NCBI RefSeq assembly: GCF_900292015.1
Contig: NZ_LR130759.1
Location: 992,001 to 1,056,000 of the forward strand
DNA: 64,000 nt
From: Mycobacterium basiliense
Lineage (GTDB): Bacteria > Actinomycetota > Actinomycetes > Mycobacteriales > Mycobacteriaceae
Reading direction: 5' to 3'
A model generated the notes under the pieces. It had not been told where the DNA came from. It saw nothing but the letters and a program-made list of their open reading frames with translations, and made no database searches. Shown piece by piece: positions 28,562 through 37,673 of the stretch (its first letter is position 1; each line of letters starts with the position of its first letter). Position numbers and translations under genes: made by a program.

Positions 28562-29474
28562 CGAACGTAGCGGTGACGGCGGTCATGTTCCGCAGCTGGG
28601 GCATCTCGTCGTCGGGGAACACGCGACCGTAATCGGCGAATAACTCCCGGCGTGGCCGCGTGGAAACCTGCCAGCGGTGAGCGGTCAGATAGTCGACCAC
28701 GTTGCTGCGCTCGCCGTCGTAGAACAGGCCCGACAGGTCGATGTCACAACCCAGTCTGGCCCAACGATCGTTGAACTCCTGGGCGCGTTGGGTCAAGGTC
28801 CATTCGGAATCGGGATGGAATTCGGTGGCCAGCTGGCTTCCCGGTGCGCTTAGCGCGGTGATGTTGTCAAAGAGCCGATCCTGGGCGGCGGGCGGAAGGT
28901 ACATCAGCAATCCTTCGGCGCTCCAGGCGGTCGGTTGTGTGTCGTCAAATCCGCTGTGTCGCAAGGCGGCAGGCCAGTCGTCGCGCAGATCGATGCTGAC
29001 GGTTCGCCGCTGGGCCGCCGGGATGGCGCCCAAAGCCGCCATCGTGGTGTTTTTGAATTCGACAACCTCGGGCTGATCGACTTCATAGACCGTGCTGCCG
29101 CTGGGCCAGGGCAACCGGTAGGCCCGCGTGTCGAGTCCGGCGGCCAAAATGACCGACTGGCGAACACCGGCGCGGGTGGCGTCGAGGAAAAAATCGTCGA
29201 AGAAACGGGTCCGTACCGCGATTGAATCGGTCATGAGCTGCAAGTTGCGTTCGTGGTCCGCACCGCGGTCGGGCGCCTGCGAGAGTGGCCTTTTGCCATC
29301 GACCAGGCGGGTGAAAAAGTCGAGACCGACCGCCCGCACCAGCGCCGCGGCGAAGGTGTCGTCGATGATCGGGTTGGCCTCCTCGGTGGCCACTGCGCGG
29401 GCTGCGGCGACCATGGTGGCGGTGGCGCCGACGCTGGACGCCAGATCCCAGCTGTCTTGATCAGTGCGTGTCAT
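28548..29474 (-). CDS. SAM-dependent methyltransferase, TIGR00027/PF04072 family (3)
   Basis: A 308-residue paralogue: [61 protein letters not shown], the SAM loop [31 protein letters not shown]. The ATG at 29474 was chosen because family members begin about seven residues before DSWDLASS; it overlaps the 3' end of the upstream paralogue by 14 bases, so the two form an operon. The frame open upstream of the ATG is antisense or overlap noise. Confidence 0.9.
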   Translation of the reverse strand: MTRTDQDSWDLASSVGATATMVAAARAVATEEANPIIDDTFAAALVRAVGLDFFTRLVDGKRPLSQAPDRGADHERNLQLMTDSIAVRTRFFDDFFLDATRAGVRQSVILAAGLDTRAYRLPWPSGSTVYEVDQPEVVEFKNTTMAALGAIPAAQRRTVSIDLRDDWPAALRHSGFDDTQPTAWSAEGLLMYLPPAAQDRLFDNITALSAPGSQLATEFHPDSEWTLTQRAQEFNDRWARLGCDIDLSGLFYDGERSNVVDYLTAHRWQVSTRPRRELFADYGRVFPDDEMPQLRNMTAVTATFENRG

Positions 29475-30420
29475 CGCCGGCCTTTTCTGCGGTGAGATAG
29501 ACGACCTCGCCGAACGGTGCATCGTCGCCGTCGAGCGGCTGCAGGCCGTGGTGGGCGAACAGTTCTGCGTTGCTGACGCTGGCGATCTGCCAGCCACGGG
29601 CACCCAGATAGGTTCCCGCGTCGGTGCGGTCGTCGAAATAGATGAGGGCCGCCATGTCGAGATTGAAGCCATGCCGATTCCATCGCTCGTTCTGACGTTG
29701 CATGCGGCGCCGTAGTTCTGCTTCGTTAATGTCGTTGACGTCGAGTAGGCCCTCGGTGGCGAACCGACTACCTGGCGCGCTTTGTGTGGTGATCTGATCG
29801 AGCAGCCGGTCCTGGGCGTCGGCCGGCAGGTAACCCAGCAGCCCCTCGGCGATCCAGGCGGTCGGTGCCGAGGGGTCGAAGCCAGCCTTGTGCAGCGCCG
29901 CCGGCCAGTCATCGCGCAAATCGACCGCCACTGTGCGCCGATCTGCGGTGGGTTGGGCGCCTAGCCGCGACAACGTCGCGGTCTTGAACGCGATCACCTG
30001 GGGTTGATCGACTTCGAACAGCGTGGTGCCCGGTGGCCAGGACAGCCGGTATGCGCGGGAGTCCAGCCCGGAAGCCAAGATGACTGCTTGCCGGATGCCG
30101 GACTTTGTCGCGCCGAGGAAGAAATCATCGAAGAATCGGGTACGGATGGCCATCGCGGCGCCGAAATGGCGCGTGCCGTTGGCGGTTTCTTCATCGAGAT
30201 CAGCGGCATCCAGCTCGCCGGTGGCCATCCGGGTGAAGAAGTCGACACCCACCGCACGCACCAGCGGCTCGGCGAAAGGGTCGGTGGCCACGGCGCCGGC
30301 TCCTTCGGGGTCGCGCGCGGCGACTGCGCGTGCCGCCGCGACCATGGTGGCCGTCAAGCCGACGCTGGACGCCAGATCCCAACTGTCACCGTCGAAGCGC
30401 GCGCTGCCCATCTGCGTCAT
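29461..30420 (-). CDS. SAM-dependent methyltransferase, TIGR00027/PF04072 family (4)
   Basis: A 319-residue paralogue in the Rv0731c position next to secY. Motifs: [92 protein letters not shown]. First gene of the reverse-strand pair with methyltransferase 3. The 270-base gap to secY contains AT-rich sequence with two TTTCGA direct repeats (reverse strand) that could be its promoter region. Confidence 0.9.
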   Translation of the reverse strand: MTQMGSARFDGDSWDLASSVGLTATMVAAARAVAARDPEGAGAVATDPFAEPLVRAVGVDFFTRMATGELDAADLDEETANGTRHFGAAMAIRTRFFDDFFLGATKSGIRQAVILASGLDSRAYRLSWPPGTTLFEVDQPQVIAFKTATLSRLGAQPTADRRTVAVDLRDDWPAALHKAGFDPSAPTAWIAEGLLGYLPADAQDRLLDQITTQSAPGSRFATEGLLDVNDINEAELRRRMQRQNERWNRHGFNLDMAALIYFDDRTDAGTYLGARGWQIASVSNAELFAHHGLQPLDGDDAPFGEVVYLTAEKAGDDTH

Positions 30421-30690
30421 TACGACACCCCCAGCTTGATATTTAGTCGAAATAAAGATCTATCGAAACTGTACGCCTAAACGATGCGTCGCCGCGCCAC
30501 CATGGCGACCCGCAAAGGACCTGCCCAGGCCAGCTGTTAGTCTCGTACACGGTTTGACGCGCTGTAATGAGTCGGACCGTACGTCCTGGCCTGCGGGTGT
30601 TGGGCGCGTGAACGCAGTACTAGCAGATGCCGGACAGACCAAGCCCGGTTGGCATGACGCGGACCAGAGTTCGGCTGCGCAGGAGGAAGA

Positions 30691-32016
30691 GTGCTTTCGG
30701 CTTTCATCTCATCGCTGCGTACAGTCGACCTGAGGCGGAAGATCTTCTTTACGCTGGGCATTGTCGTGCTCTACCGATTGGGTGCCGCACTGCCATCGCC
30801 CGGCGTCGACTTCCCCAACGTCCAGCAGTGCATCAAAGAAGCTAGCAGCGGTGAAGCCGGACAGATCTACTCGTTGATCAACCTGTTCTCCGGTGGCGCG
30901 CTGTTGAAGCTCACCGTGTTCGCGGTGGGCGTGATGCCCTATATCACCGCGAGCATCATCGTGCAGCTGTTGACCGTGGTCATTCCGCGGTTCGAAGAAC
31001 TGCGCAAAGAGGGGCAAGCCGGCCAGGCGAAGATGACGCAGTACACGCGTTACCTGGCGATCGCTCTGGCCGTTCTGCAGGCCACCAGCATCGTGGCGTT
31101 GGCGGCCAATGGGGGGTTGCTGCAGGGCTGCTCGCTGGACATCATCGCCGACCAGAGCATCTTCACCCTGGTGGTCATCGTGTTGGTGATGACGGCCGGC
31201 GCCGCGCTGGTGATGTGGATGGGCGAACTGATCACCGAACGCGGTATCGGCAACGGCATGTCGCTGCTGATCTTCGTCGGTATCGCCGCCCGCATCCCGG
31301 CCGAAGGACATCAGATCCTGGAAAGCCGCGGCGGCGCCATCTTTGCGGCGGTCTGTTTGGCGACCCTGATCATCATTGTCGGCGTGGTGTTCGTCGAGCA
31401 GGGCCAGCGCCGGATCCCGGTGCAATACGCCAAACGTATGGTGGGCCGGCGCATGTATGGCGGAACCTCGACCTACTTGCCGCTCAAGGTCAACCAGGCC
31501 GGTGTTATCCCGGTGATCTTCGCGTCTTCGCTGATCTATATTCCGCATCTGATCACCCAGCTGGTCCGCAGTGGTAGTGGCGGTGTCGGACACAGCTGGT
31601 GGGACAAGTTTGTCGGCACTTACCTGTCCGACCCGAGCAATCTCGGCTATATCGCTATCTACTTCGGGCTGATCATCTTCTTCACCTATTTCTATGTGTC
31701 GATCACGTTCAACCCCGACGAACGTGCCGACGAGATGAAGAAGTTCGGCGGCTTCATTCCCGGAATCCGCCCTGGCCGGCCGACTGCCGACTATCTGCGC
31801 TATGTGCTGAGCCGGATTACCCTGCCGGGTTCGATCTACCTTGGCGTGATCGCGGTGTTGCCCAATCTGTTCCTCCAGATCGGCAACAGCGGAGGGGTCC
31901 AGAACCTACCCTTCGGGGGTACGGCGGTCCTGATCATGATCGGGGTCGGTTTGGATACGGTCAAACAGATCGAGAGTCAGCTCATGCAGCGCAACTACGA
32001 AGGATTCCTCAAGTGA
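30691..32016 (+). CDS. secY: Protein translocase subunit SecY
   Basis: SecY forms the Sec channel in the cytoplasmic membrane with SecE and SecG. The 441-residue protein has ten predicted helices; signatures are [36 protein letters not shown] at helix 2 and [14 protein letters not shown]. The GTG start has a strong AGGAGGA Shine-Dalgarno element four bases upstream. It begins the secY-adk-mapA operon, here cut off from rplO by about 14.7 kb, and overlaps adk (GTGA). Confidence 0.97.
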   Translation: MLSAFISSLRTVDLRRKIFFTLGIVVLYRLGAALPSPGVDFPNVQQCIKEASSGEAGQIYSLINLFSGGALLKLTVFAVGVMPYITASIIVQLLTVVIPRFEELRKEGQAGQAKMTQYTRYLAIALAVLQATSIVALAANGGLLQGCSLDIIADQSIFTLVVIVLVMTAGAALVMWMGELITERGIGNGMSLLIFVGIAARIPAEGHQILESRGGAIFAAVCLATLIIIVGVVFVEQGQRRIPVQYAKRMVGRRMYGGTSTYLPLKVNQAGVIPVIFASSLIYIPHLITQLVRSGSGGVGHSWWDKFVGTYLSDPSNLGYIAIYFGLIIFFTYFYVSITFNPDERADEMKKFGGFIPGIRPGRPTADYLRYVLSRITLPGSIYLGVIAVLPNLFLQIGNSGGVQNLPFGGTAVLIMIGVGLDTVKQIESQLMQRNYEGFLK

Positions 32017-32558
32017 GAGTCGTTTTGCTAGGACCGCCAGGGGCGGGCAAGGGGACGCAAGCCCAGAAGCTGGCCGAAAAGCTGGGGATCCCGCAGATCT
32101 CCACTGGGGAACTGTTTCGGCGAAACATCGAGGAAGGCACCCCGCTCGGGGTCCAAGCCAAGCGCTACCTGGACGCCGGTGACTTGGTGCCGTCCGATCT
32201 GACCAACCAACTCGTCGACGATCGGCTGAATCAGGCGGACACGGCCGCCGGTTTCATCCTGGATGGGTATCCGCGCTCGGTCGAACAGGCCAAGGCGCTG
32301 CACAAGATGCTGCAACACCGGGGGACCGACATCGACGCGGTTCTGGAGTTCCGGGTATCGCAGGAGGAGTTGTTGCAGCGGCTCAAGGGCCGGGGTCGCG
32401 CCGATGACACCGACGAGGTCATCCTCAACCGGATGAAGGTCTACCGCGATGAGACCGCGCCGCTGCTCGAGTACTACAGCAGTGAGCTGAAGACCGTCGA
32501 CGCCATCGGCACCCTGGACGAGGTTTTCGCGCGCGCGTTGCAGGCGCTGGGGAAGTAA
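32013..32558 (+). CDS. adk: Adenylate kinase
   Basis: Adk converts ATP and AMP to two ADP. The 181-residue short form (no zinc lid) has the P-loop GPPGAGKGT at residues 7-15, the AMP-site [15 protein letters not shown] and the signature [13 protein letters not shown]. The GTG start overlaps the secY stop; the frame upstream of it is not coding. It ends two bases before mapA. Confidence 0.97.
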   Translation: MRVVLLGPPGAGKGTQAQKLAEKLGIPQISTGELFRRNIEEGTPLGVQAKRYLDAGDLVPSDLTNQLVDDRLNQADTAAGFILDGYPRSVEQAKALHKMLQHRGTDIDAVLEFRVSQEELLQRLKGRGRADDTDEVILNRMKVYRDETAPLLEYYSSELKTVDAIGTLDEVFARALQALGK

Positions 32559-32560
32559 CG

Positions 32561-33361
32561 ATGCGCGCCTTGGCGCGGCTGCGCACCCGTCGAGTCGTGC
32601 CCCAACGCACCCCCGGCGAGCTCGATGCGATGGCCGCTGCGGGGGCGGTCGTGGCGGCCGCGCTCAAGGCGGTCCGCTCGGCCGCGGTTGCCGGGGTGTC
32701 CAGCCTGAGTCTGGATGAGATCGCCGAGTCGGTGATCCGTGACGCCGGCGCTACCCCGTCGTTCCTGGGCTACCACGGTTACCCGGCATCGATCTGCGCT
32801 TCGGTCAACGACCGGGTGGTTCACGGGATCCCGTCCGCCGCTGAGATCCTGGCGCCGGCTGACCTGGTCTCCATCGACTGTGGCGCGATTCTGGACGGTT
32901 GGCACGGCGACGCGGCGATAACCTTCGGGGTCGCAGCCCTGACCCCAGCTGACGAGGCGCTGTCGGGAGCGACCAAGGCGTCGCTGGAGGCGGGCATTGC
33001 CGCCATGGTGGTTGGCAATCGGTTGACCGACGTCGCGCATGCCATCGAAACGGGTACCCGTGCCGCAGAGATCCGTTACCAACGCTCATTCGGGATCGTG
33101 GAAGGGTACGGAGGCCACGGGATCGGCCGCCAGATGCACATGGATCCGTTCCTGCCCAACGAGGGCGCTCCGGGACACGGGCCGGCGTTGGCCGTCGGTT
33201 CGGTGCTGGCCATCGAACCGATGCTGACGCTGGGGACCAGCAAGACGACGGTTCTGGGCGACAAGTGGACGGTCATCACCGCCGACGGATCGCGTGCGGC
33301 ACACTGGGAACATACCGTGGCGGTAACCGAGAACGGACCGCGAATCCTAACCCTCGGTTAA
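32561..33361 (+). CDS. map: Methionine aminopeptidase, type I (MapA)
   Basis: Removes initiator methionine from nascent proteins. The 266-residue enzyme has all five metal ligands: Asp106 and Asp117 ([16 protein letters not shown]), His186 ([12 protein letters not shown]), Glu219 (AIEPML) and Glu250 (HWEHTVAV); His89 is the substrate-side histidine. It lacks the N-terminal SH3-linker of the second mycobacterial MetAP. Last gene of the secY operon. Confidence 0.95.
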   Translation: MRALARLRTRRVVPQRTPGELDAMAAAGAVVAAALKAVRSAAVAGVSSLSLDEIAESVIRDAGATPSFLGYHGYPASICASVNDRVVHGIPSAAEILAPADLVSIDCGAILDGWHGDAAITFGVAALTPADEALSGATKASLEAGIAAMVVGNRLTDVAHAIETGTRAAEIRYQRSFGIVEGYGGHGIGRQMHMDPFLPNEGAPGHGPALAVGSVLAIEPMLTLGTSKTTVLGDKWTVITADGSRAAHWEHTVAVTENGPRILTLG

Positions 33362-33366
33362 CCGGC

Positions 33367-33394
33367 TGAACCAAACGCCTACTCGACTCGTGTT
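33367..33394 (+). promoter_or_regulatory. Putative autoregulated SigL promoter
   Basis: TGAACC (33367-33372), a 16-base spacer and CGTGTT (33389-33394) match the SigL consensus reported for M. tuberculosis (TGAACC-N16-18-CGTgt). The predicted start is close to 33400, about 15 bases before the sigL GTG. This implies positive autoregulation of sigL-rslA. Confidence 0.75.
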
Positions 33395-33414
33395 CAGGAG
33401 CGGGAGGTGATGCA

Positions 33415-33948
33415 GTGGCTGCTATCGCCGGCGGCGGGGCTGCTGAAGCCGCATTGATGCAGGCGCTCTACGACGAGCATGCCGCCATACTGTGGCGCTA
33501 TGCCCTGCGTCTAACCGGCGACGCGAGTTATGCCGACGACATCGTCCAGGAGACGCTGCTGCGTGCCTGGCAGCATCCGGAGGTCGTTGGCGATAGCGGG
33601 CGATCAGCACGCGCGTGGCTGTTCACCGTCGCTCGCAACATGATCATCGACGACCGGCGCAGCGCGCGGTACCGCTATGTCGTCGGCTCGACCGATGCCG
33701 AAGGAGCGCCGGAGCAATCCGCGCCGGACGATGTGAACGCCGCGCTGGACCGGCTGTTGATCACCGAAGCGATGGCCCAATTATCCGCCGAGCATCGTAG
33801 CGTGATCGAGCGTTCCTATTACCGCGGCTGGTCCACCGCACAGATAGCTCAGGATTTGGACATCGCCGAAGGAACAGTGAAGTCGCGCTTACACTATGCG
33901 GTGCGGGCATTGCGGCTCACTCTGCAGGAACTTGGAGTCACACGATGA
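33415..33948 (+). CDS. sigL: ECF sigma factor SigL
   Basis: A 177-residue extracytoplasmic-function sigma factor. Region 2 spans residues 20-90 (YDEHAAILWRYALRLTGDASYADDIVQETLLRAWQ, the -10 element binder). Region 4 spans 120-172 (LSAEHRSVIERSYYRGWSTAQIAQDLDIAEGTVKSRLHYAVRAL). In M. tuberculosis SigL drives envelope and exported-protein genes. The GTG start sits under a matching SigL promoter. The anti-sigma gene rslA follows after 80 bases that contain a short overlapping frame. Confidence 0.94.
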   Translation: MAAIAGGGAAEAALMQALYDEHAAILWRYALRLTGDASYADDIVQETLLRAWQHPEVVGDSGRSARAWLFTVARNMIIDDRRSARYRYVVGSTDAEGAPEQSAPDDVNAALDRLLITEAMAQLSAEHRSVIERSYYRGWSTAQIAQDLDIAEGTVKSRLHYAVRALRLTLQELGVTR

Positions 33949-34016
33949 CGGCGGTGCTCATTCGGCGGAGCTTTTCTGCAGAACCATCCGCGCTACTAGC
34001 GGCTACGAATACTTGA
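33945..34016 (+). CDS. Possible 23-codon ORF bridging sigL and rslA
   Basis: An ATG overlapping the sigL TGA (ATGA) opens a frame of 23 codons ending TGA at 34014-34016, just before the rslA Shine-Dalgarno region and 12 bases before its ATG. It fills the only gap in an otherwise coupled pair and could relay ribosomes from sigL to rslA. No conservation evidence. Confidence 0.25.
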   Translation: MTAVLIRRSFSAEPSALLAATNT

Positions 34017-34028
34017 GGACGACGGGAG

Positions 34029-34799
34029 ATGAATGACATGAGGACACCGCTTGGGGGACTCGGTCCGCCCGGTGACTTCGAGGTACCTCACTTGTCTACG
34101 GGTGACCACCACTATTCCACGTGGGATGCCGCCTACGTGCTCGGTTCACTGTCGGCGGCCGACCGCCATGAATTCGAGGCGCACATGGCCGACTGCTCGC
34201 AGTGCCGCGCCGCCGTCGCCGAACTCTCGGGTGTGCCCGCCCTGCTTTCCCAGCTCAATCTCCAAGACGTTGCCGCGATTGGTCAGTCTGGCCCGGGAGC
34301 GGGCACAGCGTCGACGGCACAGCAGATGTCGCCGCAATTACTGCCGTCGTTGCTGGCGACCGTGCGGTGGCGCCGTCGCCGTGCCCGCGTGGCAACCTGG
34401 GTGGCCTCGTCTGCGGCCGCATTGATTCTGGGAATCGGTGTGCTGGTTGGGGTGCAGAGTCATTCCTCAGCTCCGTCGCCGGCTACCGCGTCCGCGCAGC
34501 CGATGGCGCAGGTCGGGACGCACCTGTTGGCATCGACGGTGTCGGTCAGCGGGATGCATTGGGGGACTTTCATCAATCTGCAGTGTGTCTGCCTGGCTCC
34601 GCCGGATGCCCACCATGACACGCTGGCGATGGTGGTAGTGGGTCGCGATGGCAGTCAGACCCGGCTCGCGACGTGGGTGGCCGAGCCCGGTCACACCGCA
34701 ACACCTGCCGGTAGCATTTCTACACCGGTTGACCAGATCGCCTCCGTGCAGGTGGTTTCGGCCGACACCGGGCAGGTTCTGCTGGAGCGTTCTTTCTGA
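34029..34799 (+). CDS. rslA: Membrane anti-sigma factor RslA
   Basis: RslA holds SigL inactive at the membrane. The N-terminal ZAS domain has the zinc motif His52-x3-Cys56-x2-Cys59 (EAHMADCSQC). A basic RWRRRRAR stretch precedes one transmembrane helix at about residues 121-142 (TWVASSAAALILGIGVLVGV). The remaining 110 residues are extracytoplasmic. 256 residues, close to Rv0736. Release of SigL by oxidation or zinc loss at the CxxC is the known model. An ATG at 34038 is an alternative start. Confidence 0.93.
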   Translation: MNDMRTPLGGLGPPGDFEVPHLSTGDHHYSTWDAAYVLGSLSAADRHEFEAHMADCSQCRAAVAELSGVPALLSQLNLQDVAAIGQSGPGAGTASTAQQMSPQLLPSLLATVRWRRRRARVATWVASSAAALILGIGVLVGVQSHSSAPSPATASAQPMAQVGTHLLASTVSVSGMHWGTFINLQCVCLAPPDAHHDTLAMVVVGRDGSQTRLATWVAEPGHTATPAGSISTPVDQIASVQVVSADTGQVLLERSF

Positions 34800-34806
34800 A
34801 GTCGCC

Positions 34807-34836
34807 ACCCGCGGTGAACGGAAGTTCGCCGCGGGT
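34807..34836 (+). terminator. Hairpin terminator after rslA
   Basis: ACCCGCGGTGAAC, loop GGAA, GTTCGCCGCGGGT: a 13-bp stem with one G-U wobble and a tetraloop, starting seven bases after the rslA stop. It overlaps the start of the following pseudogene. No U tract. Confidence 0.65.
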
Positions 34837-35684
34837 CGTGTTACTGGCATGCCCAGGAAACACCGGGTGGTACGACGACATTGTCGACTACCTCGCGGCA
34901 GTTGGAGTCGACCACATCTTTGGTGTGGACGGCGCCAACATCGAAGATCTCTACGACGCCGCGCACTTTCAGCCGTCGATCACCGCGGTGCTGGCCAAAC
35001 ACGGGTTCTCCGCCACCACGATGGCTGACGGCTATAGCCGCAGCGGGGCCGGGGCAGGCTTGGGGCTAGGAGTGGTGGCGGCGACCTCCGGGGGCGGCGC
35101 ACTGAACATCGTCGCGGGCCTCGGCGAGGCGCTGGCAAGGCCGCGTTCCGGTGTTGGCCCTGGTCGGTCAACCCGCCACGACAATGAACGGCCTGGGCAG
35201 CTTTCAGGACACCAGCGGCCGCAACTCGGCATTGGATGCCGAAGCGGTGTTTTCGGCGGTGTCGCTGAGCTGCGAGCGGGTGCTCACGCCGGCGAGCATC
35301 GTCACCGCGCTGCCGCGCGCCATCGCCGCCGCGCACGCCGGTGGTCCCGCGGTGTTGTTGCTGCCCAAAGACATTCAGCAAGGACTTGTGGATATTCCAG
35401 GTCGTCGGTCAGCAACGCCGAACCTGCGACCCATCGGCGATCCGCACCCCATCGCGCGGGCGCTGCGCCACGCTTGTGGTCCGGTCACCATCGTTGCCGA
35501 CTCGCACGCAAACTTTCTATACCTGCCGTCGAGGGGTCGGCAGTGGCGCGACGAGTTGGCCGATACGGTTATGCAGGTCCGCCTCTATGAGGACGTCGGC
35601 GCGCGCATCACCGTGGGTCGCCGCGCGTCGACCCAGGCGGTGCTGTCCACCGTGGGAAAGTCGGTGGTCGTATCCGAATGCTGA
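34814..35684 (+). pseudogene. Remnant of a thiamine-diphosphate-dependent enzyme (acetolactate synthase-like)
   Basis: The frame from 34814 encodes a TPP-enzyme N-terminal domain (DDIVDYLAAVGVDHIFGVDGANIEDLYDAA, then ATTMADGYSR and the ATSGGGALNIVAGLGEALA segment). At about 35130-35145 the frame breaks. The homology continues in another frame as LALVGQPATTMNGLGSFQDTSGRN, AHAGGPAVLLLPKDIQQG and a piece of the central domain, ending at a stop at 35684. The C-terminal diphosphate-binding domain (GDG...NN motif) is missing. About 290 of 550 expected residues remain. A product is unlikely. Confidence 0.8.
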
Positions 35685-35706
35685 CGTTTGTGCGGTAAGA
35701 AAGAGT

Positions 35707-36207
35707 GTGACCCCGGACAAGAAGCGCGACCCCATCGCTGCGGCGCGGGCCAACTGGGAACGCGGCGGTTGGGGTGAGGTCGCGCCGGGCATGGTCGCGG
35801 TGACATCGGTGATGCGCGCCCATCAGATTCTGCTGGCCCGCGTCGAGGCGGCGCTACGTCCTTACGACCTGAGTTTCTCCCGCTTCGAACTGCTTCGGTT
35901 GCTGGCCTTCAGCCGTACCGGAGGGTTGCCCATCACCAAAGCCTCCGACCGACTACAGGTGCACGTCACCAGCGTCACCCACGCGATCCGCCGGCTAGAA
36001 GCCGACGGGCTGGTGCGGCGAGTTCCGCACCCCACCGACGGCCGGACCACCCTGGTGCAGATCACCGAATTGGGTCGCTCCACGGTGGAGGACGCTACCG
36101 TCACGCTCAACGAACAGGTGTTTGCCGACATCGGGATGTCGGCGGACGAATCCGAAGCGTTGGTGTCGTCGATCGAAACGTTACGGCGCACCGCCGGCGA
36201 TTTCTGA
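35707..36207 (+). CDS. MarR-family transcriptional regulator
   Basis: Homologue of Rv0737. The 166 residues carry a winged helix: LSFSRFELLRLLAFSR, ITKASDRLQVHVTSVTHAIRRLEADGLVRRVPHPTDGRTTLVQITELG (recognition helix and wing). The GTG at 35707 (VTPDKKRDPI) matches the homologue; the frame upstream belongs to the decayed TPP gene. Ligand and targets unknown. It lies 21 bases before the DinB-like gene and is probably cotranscribed with it. Confidence 0.9.
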   Translation: MTPDKKRDPIAAARANWERGGWGEVAPGMVAVTSVMRAHQILLARVEAALRPYDLSFSRFELLRLLAFSRTGGLPITKASDRLQVHVTSVTHAIRRLEADGLVRRVPHPTDGRTTLVQITELGRSTVEDATVTLNEQVFADIGMSADESEALVSSIETLRRTAGDF

Positions 36208-36228
36208 CAAGCACGGAGAGGCAGGATC

Positions 36229-36783
36229 ATGGACCCACTTGTTGCGCACCAGCGTGCCCAGGATGCGTTCGCCGGCGTGCTCGCTCACGTGAGCTCCGAT
36301 CAGCTCGGCGGCCCAACGCCCTGCTCGCAATGGACGATCGGCGATCTGATCGAGCACGTTATCGGCGGCAACGAGCACGTCGGGATATGGGCTGGCGGGA
36401 CCGATAGCCCTACGGCTCGGCCCGGCGACCTGGTTGCGGCACACCGGGCCTCGGCCGCAGCCGCCCAGCAGGTCTTCGCCGCGCCGGATGGCATGTCGAC
36501 GCCGTTCAAACTGCCGTTCGGGGAGGTGCCCGGGCAGGTCTTCATCGGGATGCGCACCAGCGACGTGTTGACCCACGCGTGGGATCTCGCGGTTGCCAGC
36601 GGTCAGTCGCGCGACCTTGATCCCGAGTTGGCGACCGAGCAGCTCGCCGCGGTCCGCGGCTTTGTGGTGCCCCAGTTTCGTGGGCCAGGCAAACCGTTTG
36701 GGGACGAGCAGCCGTGCTCGGCGCAGCGCTCACCGGCCGATCAGCTGGCGGCATTTCTGGGCCGAAAGGTGGAAGAGAACTAG
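36229..36783 (+). CDS. TIGR03086-type metal-binding (DinB/mycothiol-dependent isomerase-like) protein
   Basis: Homologue of Rv0738, 184 residues. The four-helix fold is recognised by TPCSQWTIGDLIEHVIGGNEHV (metal ligand His48) and RTSDVLTHAWDLAVASGQ (second His). Members are linked to mycothiol-dependent chemistry; the exact reaction is not known. Its stop codon interlocks with that of the convergent mmsB (CTAG). Confidence 0.85.
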   Translation: MDPLVAHQRAQDAFAGVLAHVSSDQLGGPTPCSQWTIGDLIEHVIGGNEHVGIWAGGTDSPTARPGDLVAAHRASAAAAQQVFAAPDGMSTPFKLPFGEVPGQVFIGMRTSDVLTHAWDLAVASGQSRDLDPELATEQLAAVRGFVVPQFRGPGKPFGDEQPCSAQRSPADQLAAFLGRKVEEN

Positions 36784-37661
36784 CCGCGCAGCATCTCGAT
36801 CACGGCGCTGAAGTCCTTATCGGCGTGGGCGGCGGCAAATTTCGCATAGATCTCGGCGGCATGGCTGCCCAGCGGTGCCGATGAACCGGTCGAGGCCACC
36901 GCGTCCATCGCCAGATCCAGGTCCTTGTTCATCAGCGCGGTGGCGAACCCCGGCTTGAAGTCGTTGTTGGCCGGCGATGTCGGCACCGGTCCGGGCACTG
37001 GGCAATTGGTGTGTACCGCCCAGCAATTGCCGGTCGCACCGGTGATGACGTCGAAAAGCGACTGTGCCGCGAGCCCGAGCTTCTCGGCCAGTACGAACGC
37101 CTCGCCGATCGCGATCTGTTGCACCGCCAACACCATGTTGTTGCACACCTTGGCGGCCTGGCCCGCGCCGGCCGCGCCGCAGTGAATGACCTTGCCCGCC
37201 ATGGGCTCTAACACTGGCCGAGCCCGTTGCAGGGCAGCCTCATCGCCGCCGACCATGAACGCCAGCGTGCCAGCCGCCGCACCCTTGACCCCGCCGGAGA
37301 CCGGTGCGTCCAGTTGCGCCATGCCGTGTGATTCGGCCAAGGCGTGTACCTCGCGAGCGTCGGTAACCGAGATCGTCGAGCTGTCGATGAACAGCGCACC
37401 CGGTTGTGCGGTTGGCAGCACCTCGGCGTAACAGCGCTTGACCAGCTCACCGTTGGGCAGCATGGTGAGGACCACGTCGGCGCCGGTCACCGCCGCGGCG
37501 GCGCTGTCGTGCACCGATGCGCCGCCCGCAGCCGCGGCCGCCGCCGCGGCGGGCACCGGGTCGAACCCGCGCACGGTATGGCCGGCGCCAACCAGATTCG
37601 CCGACATCGGCGCGCCCATGTTGCCGAGCCCTAAGAACGCGATTTGGCAGGACTTGGACAT
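36780..37661 (-). CDS. mmsB: 3-hydroxyisobutyrate dehydrogenase
   Basis: Oxidises 3-hydroxyisobutyrate to methylmalonate semialdehyde in valine breakdown. The 293 residues include the NAD loop FLGLGNMGAPMSANL near residue 9, the substrate motif DAPVSGGVKGAAAGTLAFMVGG and the catalytic Lys171 in AGQAAKVCNNMVL. Third gene of the reverse-strand mmsA-fadE9-mmsB operon, matching Rv0753c-Rv0751c. Confidence 0.94.
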   Translation of the reverse strand: MSKSCQIAFLGLGNMGAPMSANLVGAGHTVRGFDPVPAAAAAAAAGGASVHDSAAAAVTGADVVLTMLPNGELVKRCYAEVLPTAQPGALFIDSSTISVTDAREVHALAESHGMAQLDAPVSGGVKGAAAGTLAFMVGGDEAALQRARPVLEPMAGKVIHCGAAGAGQAAKVCNNMVLAVQQIAIGEAFVLAEKLGLAAQSLFDVITGATGNCWAVHTNCPVPGPVPTSPANNDFKPGFATALMNKDLDLAMDAVASTGSSAPLGSHAAEIYAKFAAAHADKDFSAVIEMLRG

Positions 37662-37673
37662 TAGGTCCCTTTC

